Part shown: positions 38,571 through 50,730 of the stretch, one piece after another
How the letters are laid out: every line of letters begins with the position of its first letter
Position numbering within the stretch: the first letter of the stretch is position 1
NCBI GenBank assembly: GCA_022113835.1
Contig: JAILWY010000018.1
Location: forward strand, 9,959,001-10,023,000
DNA: 64,000 bases
Reading direction: 5' to 3'
From: Atopsyche davidsoni
Lineage: Eukaryota > Arthropoda > Insecta > Trichoptera > Hydrobiosidae
Notes under the pieces: model-generated
Seen by the model: only the letters and a program-made list of their open reading frames with translations
Database searches by the model: none
Told to the model about the DNA's origin: nothing
Program-made: the position numbers and the translations under genes

Positions 38571-41500
38571 CACTTTTGAATAATGTTGCACAAGCCATAC
38601 ATTTGCTGATTGGTGTTTTTCAGCGCTGTAAATTTCAAGCTGTCGCAATACAATAATAACTGTCTGTCGTCAAACCATTACTGTTTTTGAATACCACTGT
38701 GTTTGAAAATTAGCTTCATTGAATGTTTGTGTATTAATGACCATGCATCTGTGAATCATTACTAAAAGTATATTTTCAAGGCATTTCAGATCAATACTTT
38801 GTAAGGAAAGGACAATATTAAAAAAAAAACTAGCTTTAAAGATGATAAAAGCTTATTAGAATTAGTAAAGTATTTCAAACAACCATTTCAGGATTCATTA
38901 CTCAATCGTAATAAAACATACACATTTATCCATAATATTTTTTTAAAAAAATCAAAGATATTCGTCTGTTGAATACCATATTAAATTTTAAAGATAATTC
39001 AATAAATATAAGAAACAAACAAATATAATAAATAAACTCATGTGAAGTATACAAAAAAATACCTTTCATTTATCAATAATATGGATCTTCACTAAGTAAA
39101 TGTCTTGCCCTTCAATAATATAATCAAACCTCACGCAATATTTCTAAAACGAATACAGAACAGCATAAAATTTGCACAATTAGTCTAATCATCAACGTAT
39201 GTTTTATAATGTTTCAATTTTGATAATAAAAAAAACCAACGGGTATTTAGTGATTCGTCGGCTTAAATCATTTTCAGATTAACCTAATATCAATATTCAT
39301 AAATATATATAAAACCGATTAAATTAAACATTATACTCAATTACAAAATTTTTTTTTTTTACAAAAATAAGTAAAATATTCATACAGGGCACAGGCTCTC
39401 AGATTGGCGACTTAAAATTACCACAAGGCATAGCCTCACACAATTTTTTAAAGTTCTAACTTGTTTAACCAGTGCTTGACTCATTTAATTTAAATTATAA
39501 CTACGTTTGTCTTTCCAATGCATCGTTTATATCCAAAGAAATAAAATAACAAACTTCACAAAGTTGCGAGTGAAACAGAATATGCAAAGTCGAGAAACGC
39601 TGAACACAAGTTTAATTGGATTATTTCAGAACGAATGATGATTGGGTAACTCTAAACTACATGTTAATATGATATTTCTAAATTTTCCCTCTCCAGTGTC
39701 AGTCCCGGCACGTCAGACGTTGCCGTGCAGACCTCCATACATTTGATGGAAAATTTTGTGCGGATTAATCCAACTTGTAATTGGAGCGCCAAACTTTGAA
39801 TCTAATTTGGTAGGCAGGAGTCGAAAGCCACTGTACGTAGATAACACATGTATATTCGTTTGATATTGGCTGTGATAGTTCAATGGTTGGTTGAAATTTT
39901 TAAATTTGCAAATATCTGAAAGGTTTCACATAAATTCGATGTATTTAAAAAAGAACAGTAAATATTGAATGGCTAAAGCTTTTAAAATTATATATATAGT
40001 ATTAATTACCGATTGTACAGTTTAAATCATGTTAATCAAATATATGAATTAAATCAACTGTTTTGTTATTACAATCAACCATAAACCAAAATTAAATACT
40101 CAGGATTTCTTTACTTATCTATTTCTGAAAAGAAGTCGCACTAAATAATTATTTGATTTTAAGGACACGTGTTTTTTATGGAGTGAAAAATGTTACTTCA
40201 CTTTTATGGTTCACATTCTTGTTGCTTGATGGAGCTGATGAAAATATTGAAATTCGTTTCCAGAAAAAAGGTTGAGAACATCTGTAAAATAAATTACATA
40301 ATGTACACATGAGATGACACAAACTGATGCATATTGTATGTTCCAACACAAACGTGATATGGCGATTTTGCAGATTAAAATTGATTCAAAATTTTAACAT
40401 CAAACGTTGGAATAAATTAAAAACGCTATAAACTTTTAACCGACACGAATATATTAAAATCGTTACCGTTTTTATAAATATAAAATGTAGGTTAAAAACT
40501 TACGTAAACAACAGTATTATCTCACCGTGATCAGGTGCAGGATGTATGTATTATCAATGATCAGATCTGCAATAATTCAAGGCTGCATTAATCTTGCCAA
40601 TTCACCAAATCAATTGTTTTTTTTCTGTTTTTCGTTCTGCTAAATATAAAACTAAAAAACAACAAAACCGATCACTTAATCGTGAACATTGGATTACATC
40701 ATGCCGAGATGAATTATTTTTTCAGCACCGGTAATAGTTATAAGTCAAAACCTTCATATGATATCATCGTATAATTATATCTATTATTTTTTGACAATTA
40801 AATATTTTTATTGTATGATTGATTTCGGATTGATATCCGAAATGATTGTATGTTCATTGTGTTATCAATTTCACTTAAGTAAGTCTTCGCATAAGTCGTA
40901 CGTGTATTTTGTAGCTATATTTAATTGGATACAATAAAAAACATTCAAATTATAAATCTCATATCTATAGTATTAAATAAGAGTTACAAAGCACAGGTGT
41001 CATATTGTTGTTATTTGGGATGGTTGAATTTTTACAGGTGCAAAACCGTAGCAGTGAATAAATTATCCTTTTTCCATTCTCAAGAACTAAGGCACTAAGG
41101 CCATACAATTTCAGGGATGCATCAGGCAACAAATATATATATTATTATTAGGAACTAATGAATAACTTTGTTGATGGTTACATATAATTCTAAAAAAAAT
41201 TGCAGTAAAACTTGAATACATAATTGATTTCAAAGAGACTTAATTTGCTTGAAATTTGGGAGATTCAGATCTACACGGCAATGGCTTATTAACTATTTGG
41301 TAGAAGAAACTAAGTAAAGAGGCCGAGGACAAATGTATTAACTGTGTCTGTGTAGAGCCTTTCCTGAAAGACGAACACAAATATGTTGTAAAAACAAGGT
41401 ATTTTATCCGTTTCAACCATGTTTGCAATATGTGCCCCAATAGACATATGTTCTGACGATATTTTTTGATTACATGCTAAACCATCCTCGTGACTATTGT

Positions 41501-43080
41501 TCTGTAGCCGGAATATTTTCCCAAATAAAAAAATACATTTCCCCAAAATAAAGAGGTTTAAAAAATCGTAAATCCTATTTTACGCAAAGCTTTTTTTTTT
41601 TTTACAAAAACTAGAGCACGTGTACAAATAAGTATTCAGTATAGGTTGTGACAATAAATTGCAAAAATTTCTAAAACCACGAAGTGATTGCATTTTTTTG
41701 AATTTTTAAAATAAAATTTATCTATGGATTAAATCAATTTATATATTTTAAAAGACTTATCAAGAACATTTCATATTACTTTTATTATTTATGAAGTACG
41801 TATGCAATTATTTTTATGTTTGTAGACAGCCCTGGTTCAACCTGCATTAGAAACGGGCCGCAAAAAGCAAGGTAAGAAGCTATTCAAGAGCACAAAAGGA
41901 ACTCGGAAGGGTCCCGTCTACCAGTGCGCCAAATGCGCAGAGCACAATGTGGCACCTGACGCGCAGTCCTTGCTCGTCCTAACAATGGCTGCCGTCCCCG
42001 GTGATTTATTTGGATCGTCTCGATGTTGTAATCTCCAGAACCTCTTAACTTATAATGTTTTTGTACGGCCCGTGTATGGGTAATATTGTTTATTTTTTCC
42101 AGTCCGCATCCTTTTTTGCAGTAATTTGTCAGATGTCGAGAATGACGCAATCGTATATTTTGTAATTTAATATTTTAATCCTGGCGTGGCGATTATGAGC
42201 TCTCTTCTTTAAAGCTGGGAACTTCCATATCTTTTAATCTATATCTGAATAAGAGCGTTTAGTCGAGTGTAAAAAAAATCTTTAGTATTTTCGTGTTTTC
42301 TCTTAAAATACTCGCCTAATTTCCATACACGTGTGAGATCTCCACGTGCGTTAATGGTTCGTGACATTTAAATTAAATAATGATACATCTTTGATATTCA
42401 TTTTCGTGTGCATTTAAATTTGTATTACTTTTAAAGTTAAAATGTTAATACAATTTTGATTGAAATGTGTTTATCTTGTAAAACAAAAAACTTTAAAGAA
42501 TCAGAAATAAAAGTAAATTGGTTTTATTAAATATAACTTTCTTTAAAATACAAATTTTCGATACAATAAATTAAGTATAGTCTATCAAATATTTTGCAAA
42601 AGTTTTTATCGCCAACGCTAGATGGCAGTAACTCTTTGTTCGTGTTTTCCAGCCATTTTTTTGTAAATTTAATTTTATTAAATATTCCGATTATTATTTA
42701 TTAAATAATGAAAAAATAGTCAGTTTATTCAGTATAAATATTTAAAATAAGTAAATGCGTAAATAAGTTATTTACTTCATTAAAAAAATAATTGAATTTT
42801 ATTTTTGCTTTCTTAATTAATCAAATTCACTGTCAATTGTGACAATGTTGTTTTATTTTTCTATATTTTCTGAAGATGTAAATGTTTTACTTAATTTTTA
42901 TAAATCCACACAATTTGAAATTAATTGTGTTCATCTAATTAACAAACAATTCTACTTGCAAAATTACGAGAAAACCTTATAAATCACCACCATGTGTATT
43001 GAACACCTACGCTAAACCTTTATCCACAGCAGCAAGGTCAGCATGACTTTGAATAAAACTTTCAATGAGAACCTAAATTA
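38571..43080. other. AT-rich desert with a single small island
   Basis: Mostly AT-rich. A small GC patch at about 41930-42010 and another at 39700-39800. A CTCF-like core lies near 42617. The 40822-40843 inverted repeat ATTTCGGAT...ATCCGAAAT is short. No gene seen. Confidence 0.45.
42617..42628 (+). promoter_or_regulatory. CTCF-like core
   Basis: GCTAGATGGCAG. The nine bases TAGATGGCA fit the conserved YAGRKGGCR core of CTCF sites. One occurrence with flanks not checked; tentative. Confidence 0.22.
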
Positions 43081-43125
43081 GAGCCGGGCTTCCTTCAAAG
43101 GGCGAACAGGTAGGGCTAGGAAGTG

Positions 43126-43137
43126 CTGTTGCCAGGC
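43126..43137 (+). promoter_or_regulatory. CTGTTGCYAKGC motif, site 5
   Basis: Exact CTGTTGCCAGGC; first of a tandem pair. Confidence 0.5.
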
Positions 43138-43147
43138 AGAGCTCGGG

Positions 43148-43159
43148 CTGTTGCTAGGC
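43148..43159 (+). promoter_or_regulatory. CTGTTGCYAKGC motif, site 6
   Basis: Exact CTGTTGCTAGGC, same orientation as site 5 and 22 bases away, about two helical turns. Confidence 0.5.
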
Positions 43160-43210
43160 GGGTCGGCAGCGGACGCGGAGGTCGGCCGCCACGTCTGATC
43201 ACTGCCAACA

Positions 43211-44939
43211 TTCAAGCTGGCTTAGATAATTATATAGCAACTAGCTTTATACGCTATGGCTACATGCTTCATTCTACACGATACACGAAGTTTACAATTG
43301 AGGCAGAAATTATATTCTATAGAATAGTTTTTATAAAAAACAATAATTCGAAATGACGAAATACACCAGTCTCAGCAAGTAAGCCCTACGTTGTACCGAA
43401 AATTGTGTAACCTATTAATATTAATTAATGTTATTTGAATCAACCGATTATAATTATTACATAATAACAAGCGACCCATAACATAAATTATTTATTAATT
43501 TAATTATGGACATTTACTTAAAAGTCTTAAAACAAACATGGATTTTTTTTTTAAATAGTAATATTTTGAAAATTATATCCAATTTTTTAAATGTTTATTT
43601 CTCATAGCTTTTTCAATAAAATAGTGATTTGAAATCTTTAAAAAAATGATTGTATTTAGTATGAAAAATTAGTTATCTCCTACAATATACAAAACGAAAG
43701 TAATTATTAATAGAAATTTATCCAAGTAAATAAATAAATCATTCAAAGAACACACTGTGAGCCGTAAATCAGATTTGGTTATTTTCCATTCGCCTCAACA
43801 CGGAGTCCCCGTGCACGTACACGACGAGGCTCGTCTCCGTATGTGTGTGCATTTATTAATTTGTATGTGTAGGTCATCACTCATCAGTCATCAGTTAACA
43901 GTCATCAGTCATCATCATCAGTTTTTAAGAGTGGGACTTATTGTTGTCGTTCTAAGAAGCCCTGTGGGAGTATGCATGCTATGTGACTTTGTTAATCATG
44001 CGAGCTCTTTATAAACACAGCCTTTACTTAATTAATCTCATTCTTTTCAACGCGTAAAATCCTACAGATTATTTATATTTTGATCATAGTTTTTATAGTC
44101 TTATTTAATTATCGTCTCACTGATTGCACACGTTTTTATTTTGCAAAAATGAATAGCTCGCTATTATACTAGAGATGGAAGTCAACACGCCTCTAGAAAA
44201 TCGATTAATAATATCAAACACCATCAACAACATCCAACAGACAAAAATCAATTTTATAAATAAATATAACTTTTTTTTTTTACATACTTTGATTATTTTT
44301 AAAATCACGTAATAATAAGTAAAAGCGGAGTGTTTGTAATTATTTTCGGTGCATGTTTTTGTTGAGTGACTAGTAATGCAAACATTTGTTTCTCAAACAC
44401 AAAAGAACCTTACGGTAATAAATCTCAAGACCTGTTGAATACGTTTAAAGCGGCACAAAAACTTTTTTTACAACAAAACGGTCTACAATAAACATCCATA
44501 ATCCCTTGCCCCGGAGAAGCCGCGCGGCCAGACGGCGCGTCGCCTGCGCCTGCCAGGCCCGCCGCAACCCGCCCGGCTCCACAACTTAGTTCTGTTCAGA
44601 GGATGATGAAATCTCGAGGAAAAACTGAGCAGAATTGCGACCTGTCGTCACGGAAGCTCGTGTGATTTCTGCTCATAATTGATCTAAGTCATGTACTATA
44701 TACTTATTATATAGAATAATTATCATTTATACATTTTATTAACATTTAATACGCTGTAAATATTTTTTTTCAAAGCTCGAGTGTATTAGAGTCACGATAC
44801 TTTAATAAATTGTGTATATATTTTATTTGTAAGTGTTAATAAATAATGCGCTCATTTCTGTTGCAATTTTCTCCTCTGTGAGTCATCGTCGTATTTCACA
44901 TTCGTTAACTAATATAAACGGTTTGCGTTACAAGATTAC
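43211..44939. other. AT-rich stretch with repeats of TCATCAG and an island
   Basis: A cluster of TCATCAG-like words at 43873-43922 and a GC island at 44515-44660 without the GTTGC motif. Otherwise AT-rich. Confidence 0.4.
43873..43922. repeat. Cluster of TCATCAG words
   Basis: Within 50 bases there are four TCATCAG copies plus related TCATCA units, in short irregular spacing. Simple-sequence origin or clustered binding sites are both possible. Confidence 0.6.
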
Positions 44940-45060
44940 GATCGAGTGAAGACGTTGCGAGAGATGCATCGCCGGGCAATCCGCGCCGACGAGCGGCCGT
45001 GTAGTGCGGGCCGCGGCGCATGGCAACAGTCGGCCGCCACTTGCAGGCTTCCGAGTATTG
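44940..45060. other. GC-rich island with GTTGC motif
   Basis: CpG-rich island containing a motif on the minus strand at 45018-45029, beside CGGCCGCC. Confidence 0.5.
45018..45029 (-). promoter_or_regulatory. CTGTTGCYAKGC motif, site 7
   Basis: Plus-strand GCATGGCAACAG. On the motif strand it continues into GCCGCGGCCCG. Confidence 0.5.
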
Positions 45061-47141
45061 CTACAGTAAAACGAGGCAGAAAAAATCTAACCACTTTACC
45101 GTAAAAAAACACAAGCCGACTGACCGAAATAATGTATTTAAGCCTTGCAGAGCGCGGACGAAAACGTCTTTGTATTTTATCAGCTATCGGATGTTTAAGA
45201 TTGATAAAACATCTACAATGATAAGATTCAATGTTTGGTTTGGTAGATAAAATAATCCGTTTATTTACACTATTTGAGGTATACAGATTATTAAAAAGTC
45301 TTCGTAGTTGATAATGATTCGTCAAGTAAAAAATAAGCTACAAATAAATAATAATTTCTAGTCAACTTTTTTGATTATCCGTTTTAGTAAAATGATGATC
45401 CAAAAATTTTTATCGACTATGATCAATGGTCTCAAACAATCAAAATATTAAATTAAACTAGGGATATAATCCAGTACATACAGATTTCAATGGGATGGCT
45501 CAAAGGAATGCTAAGTCTGTATTTTGTGATGATATGACATAAGTCTCACTCCATATTTGAGCACCTATAATTTGTGGTTTAGATAGTTTATTTAATTTAA
45601 CTAGATTATTTTTATGGCAGAATAGGAAATGACGAGCCGCCCGATTGTTCGGCGAGGAGGGCCGCTAGTCTCGCCGTTACGCAAGTCCCACTCCGGCGCA
45701 GCGCTATTATGTGGCCGGCAGTAATTTATTCCATTATTTGCGAACTGTGCTGAGCGCGGTGCGGTGTTTGTTTTTTTATTCCGCAATAACAATTATTTAA
45801 ATAATCGCATGTATCACAATAATAATTATTTGATAAGCGATGTGTTGCTGTTGCTAGCCGGCGCTCTCGTTGCAAAATATTTGCACTCGATTTGTAACCG
45901 GCTCCAGCGCCATCTTACTAAATCCTCAACACGGTTTTCTTTTACTATTAGCATTATTTCGATACAAAATATTCGTATTTAAAACACACCGGCAGCGTGC
46001 GCCGCCGGATATTGAGAAATTTAATTATTGTATCGTTGAATTTAAAATTACACATTGACTTGCAGATGCGTGCGAAATGAGCATTTGGAGCCACTTTACT
46101 GCTGTAGCAATGTCTTAATAAAGCGCTGTACGTTTAGTGTTTATAACCTAATATATACGCATTTACCATCAATAATTTTTATTCTTTGAGTTTAAGATTG
46201 CATACGGGATCACCACATATTCCTACACCTTAATAATACTGCTTACTTTATGTAATAGTACACAATTAATCATACTGTATCTGGCAAACAACTTAACATA
46301 CAGATGGATAGATATATATATATATATATATAATAGATATATATATATATATATATTAAATATTATAGTGTGCGTGTGGTTTTGTGTAGTTAAATTAAAT
46401 GTAAATTTGCATTTATTGCAATAGCTAGCGGCCGTGACCGACAGCGAGCGTTGGTACAATTATTATCGCGGAGCCAGCGGAACTCCTAGACACGGAGTCG
46501 CCCGCAGAAGTGACGCAAGGCTATCCGCTATGTATCGACTGCGATAAATCGCTTTAATACCTGAAAAAGTGCATGTATACAACCTGTTAGAAAATTGGAT
46601 ATCCGGTGATAATAATTGCAGCTTTAACTGCGAATTAATATTATTTCTATAACTTTGTTAGATGCCAATTGGCATAAAAAATAAAACCCCAATTAAAAAA
46701 AAAATAATCTCCGTATTATATAGTCAATCATGTTTGTTAACTTTAATGTCGATTATAAAAAAATTAAAACAATATTCGTTTTTATTTTGAGATAAAGTTA
46801 TCTTACATCTCAAGTATAATGCGATTTTTATTTTTTTATTTAAAGTCATTAAAATTAATCTCTCAAAAACCATTTTTTGCTTAGTGATACGATGAAAAAG
46901 AAACAGAGAGCGTTTCTCATTATCTCACAAGATAAACTCAAAGTCGGATGCAAATTGCATCTTCATGTAAACATCAAGTTTTGTTTGTCATACTTTTGAA
47001 ACGCTCCATACGATTTGCTGTACTGGCAAATATATGAATAAACTATTTATATATAATATATTTAATATACACTTGAAAACTAATATACAGCATGAATCAA
47101 ATAGGATTAAAAAGACGAACGTCTGGTTTTGAGAATAAAGA
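45061..47141. other. Mixed stretch with islands
   Basis: Islands at about 45630-45760, 45840-45920 (with a one-mismatch motif CTGTTGCTAGCC at 45848-45859) and 46420-46550, plus a TA repeat at 46312-46356. No gene accepted. Confidence 0.4.
46312..46356. repeat. Interrupted (TA)n microsatellite
   Basis: TA repeat interrupted once by AATAG. Confidence 0.9.
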
Positions 47142-47380
47142 GTGAGTGACATTTGTAGGCCCAAAGATAAACTTCTCACCGTCTCTCAGAGTGTACTCCA
47201 GAGCCTCTCGAGTTTTGCAGCCCGCCTGGTGAAGAGTGACACTGAGTATCAAAGAGCAGAGAGCACCGGACTGGTTTTCATCTCCATTCTCCAGCCCCAG
47301 ATGACTGATTGCTATAAAAACGTAGCCTCGCAGCTCGGCTGGCTGTTGCCATGCGGGCTCGCTCTGCTGTGAAACAATCG
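47142..47380. other. GC-rich island with frames open on both strands
   Basis: A 76-codon plus frame (47142-47372) and a 114-codon minus frame (47097-47441) overlap. Both look superficially protein-like and neither has a clear splice framing. The GTTGC motif at 47343 lies in both. I regard it as a regulatory island, but the minus frame could be re-examined. Confidence 0.4.
47343..47354 (+). promoter_or_regulatory. CTGTTGCYAKGC motif, site 8
   Basis: Exact CTGTTGCCATGC followed by GGGCTCGCTC. Confidence 0.5.
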
Positions 47381-50300
47381 GACGTCGAATAAAGCAACAC
47401 GGTCGCTTTTGTTTTCCATTTATAAATAAACGAATTTGCAAAACATTGAGACTTTTTTATTATTATTTAATCAATAAATACATTCAGATATTTTTTAGAC
47501 AATGGTTTATTTTTTACAATATTTATTTAATGTTAAGTTTTTTATTATTGTTTTTTGTATCACGATAAGCGTTAATTTATATACAATTATCAAAAATAAT
47601 ATTGATATTTATCCTAGGTTTTAGTAGATATTCTCATTTTCATATGTAACTGTTTAATTTCGCATTTATAAAAATAAAGACGGAGAGTGGTTGCCCTTGG
47701 GTGGCCATGCTTACACACATTTATATATTTATGCATACAAAATGTATATTTACATAAGAAATTTAATCAATAATACTGATACTTATAAGTGGGACCTCAA
47801 AATAATGTCTAAGAATTATTATAATATTTTATCTTTTTTTATCTACTTTATCAAAAATTAATCCCATGTCATGTTCCTTGTCAGCTAAAATTATACGTGA
47901 TCGACTGATCCTGTATTTTTTAAAAATCTAAAGTTAAATATCACTTAAATGTCATTTACCAACGATAAACTCACTAAGGCTGAAGGATTTCTTCGTTTAA
48001 TTTTGGAAAAATTCATTAGATTAAGCGATTTAAATAATTAATTTACAACAGGAGAACTAAAAAAACGTGCACTTAATAAATGGTATATAACAAAAAGATA
48101 TATATGTAAGTAAGCAATATAAACGGGTTTGTTAAAATGTATAATGTATTTTGAGTACTTCATGCTTACAAGAAACTAAGCCGCCAGATTAGTTTTTTTT
48201 TTTCACGAAATTGAAGCCGTGTACCTTCGTGTAATGCACATTAGAAGGCACACATCTCGCTCGGCTTATTTCCACCGAGTCGTGATGGGCAGTCGGTCAG
48301 TCCGCGGCTGAAGTCATCGCCGGTATCGAAGTCGTCCGGCCGAACCACCGCAGATCGATATTGTTCAATATTGACCCAGTGGACGAACCTACTCGACCAT
48401 AAAGTGTAGGAAGAACTTTTTGTAGCATGATCGTTCATTTAAACCTCGACTTACTTCCTCCTAGCAACAAAACATACCGAAAACCAGACCTTAATCATCA
48501 GGCTGCTGTATTTATACATCATTAGGTACTGAACGGTTCCTTTTCAGATTTGTATTTTCAGGCGAAGAACCGCTACTTGCTCACGTAGCTTAAATTACCT
48601 ATTATGTACGTTATCGAAAGAAATCTTAACGAAGTATTAGAATGGTCGAAAATATGCAACACGGCATAAGATAAAGTAGATTTTGTTAAAAGAAAAATAT
48701 ATGAATAGGTAACTGGCTATTATTTATTTAGGTTCTTTGAGTTTTTCATGTCTGAAGATTCTCCGCACAGTGACACAAAACCACGGAGAAATCCGGGCTA
48801 ATTGTTCATCATCACATCACCGCAGATAAAAAAATGATTCACCATAATTTACTGTTATTGAGCCAACTTATCTATATTTATTTAAATATATTATAATAAC
48901 ATTATTTACACATTTTTTATTAAATAAATATTTACCATGCCTTCTCGTAGACTTTTTTTTAAATTTTAGCAATGTTTTACTACAATATTTTTCTTATATT
49001 AAGTACTATGTATTTTGTACTAAACTTTGTAACAAATTTAACGATTTTAAATTATTGAAACGATCAACAAGCCTGCATGTAGGTAATAAAATTGCGATCT
49101 ACTAGATACGTCTTTAATTTTACATTTTACAGTTACTATAGAAAATTTAATTGTTATGTTATATACATTTATCTAATTTATTGTAAGCCGAACAAACATA
49201 TTTCATTTTTTTTTCTATTATATAATACAACATAATGACCATTGTAATGTGTAGGGCAAATTGACGTTCCGCATAATAAATTCTGAATCAGATATTAATA
49301 CCACAGTGATTTGACTTTGTAGCCGTGATCTTTGATGACTTTAATGATTAAACTCCTAGGTGATGACATCCTTGTCTTCGGCCACACCTTCAAACGACCA
49401 AGAAACCAATACAATCCTTTGCTAATCAAGGCATGATTGATGACTAAGCTTTTTTATAATGATAATAACTAAAAAAAACATTTTGTTTTTTATATATATT
49501 TAAAGATTACATCTCTTAAAATCTATATAATAAACGCGTTATAAACGCCTGTGGTTGTAAAAGTAAAACTCAATAGAAACACCTACGTATTAATCATTTA
49601 TATTACCCGTGGGTATAACACGTCAAAAAACATGATAAATTATAATCAAAAATATATTCGTAATAACATTATGTAAGGAAACATTACAAATGATCGGGTC
49701 ACAATGAATAGGTATGTTTTATTTAAATACCAAATAGTATACCTATTGTGGAAGCAACAAGGATTATTATAGAATTATAAGGATAATAATTAATGAATTT
49801 TATACTGCCAAATAAACATTAAAAAGTTGCCATCTTTTGAATAGCTTCAATCCAAAAGTGTAATTATATGTGTTGTAATTGAGCAATTATATTATAAATA
49901 AAATCTCGCCGTTGTCAATTATTAATAAGATACTATTAATATGTCCGACTCAGTTTTGAAAAATCAATACTAGCATGGCATTTCTTGAGAAAATGTTGTT
50001 TTGATGTTTGACATCTGCTAGAAAAAATAAAGAAGGACACAAAATATAGTTGTTTGGGCTATATGAATCGGATTAATCTTTACATTCAAAATATGTTCGT
50101 CCATTTCACATATGCTTAAAATATGATATTTCGTTATAATGAACTCAATGTTGTCATTTATTTTGAATTCATAAAAATAAATGGTATTGTATAAAAACAA
50201 GGAATGTGACAGTTCATGTTTTTTAAAATTATCAATCTTTAAACGCTGATAAAACAAATTCATAAAATAATTTTACCTTGTTACTACGGCACTTCTCCAC

Positions 50301-50599
50301 TAATTATTGGCTGAATTTTTTTAATTCACATGTACGTAAGCTTTTTGTGTGCTGAATTAAAAAAAAAAATTCATTTACAGTAAAAACCTCTCTAATTTTC
50401 GATCCAATAAAACATGATATAATAATACGTGCATATATCTGATGTTAAAACATAATATACATAAAACTAAGCTCCTGATAATGTGGGACAACCTCATAAC
50501 GTGCATAAAGTTTACCCGACTTCCGAAATCTACAATATCATAATTTATAATAAATGAACTTTTTACTCGTGGGAACATACTCGCACGCAGTTTAAGCAA
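47381..50599. other. AT-rich stretch with one island
   Basis: Island at about 48250-48480 with a CCTAGCAAC half-site at 48460-48468. The remainder is AT-rich with nothing recognised. Confidence 0.45.
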
Positions 50600-50730
50600 C
50601 AAAAGGTAATGATACACTCCGAGTCGGGCGTCTCCGCGCACGGTTTCGCATCCATCCGCCATCATCCGCGGCCGCTGTTGCCATGCGCATCCGGTACGGC
50701 TCTGAACTACTAAACCAGTATTTTGTTTGT
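50600..50730. other. GC-rich island with GTTGC motif
   Basis: CpG-rich island around the motif at 50675-50686. Frames are open on the minus strand (up to 137 codons) without coding-like composition. Confidence 0.5.
50675..50686 (+). promoter_or_regulatory. CTGTTGCYAKGC motif, site 9
   Basis: Exact CTGTTGCCATGC, followed by GCATCCGGTACGGCTC. Confidence 0.5.

Larger units (their letters stand above)
43081..43210. other. GC-rich island with two GTTGC motifs
   Basis: Contains two exact motifs whose starts are 22 bases apart, followed by a CpG-rich run. Confidence 0.55.

Noticed and set aside
47097..47441. Protein-like frames on both strands
   Set aside because: Both look superficially good, so neither can be trusted without splice framing; used as a caution for the minus-strand exon model.
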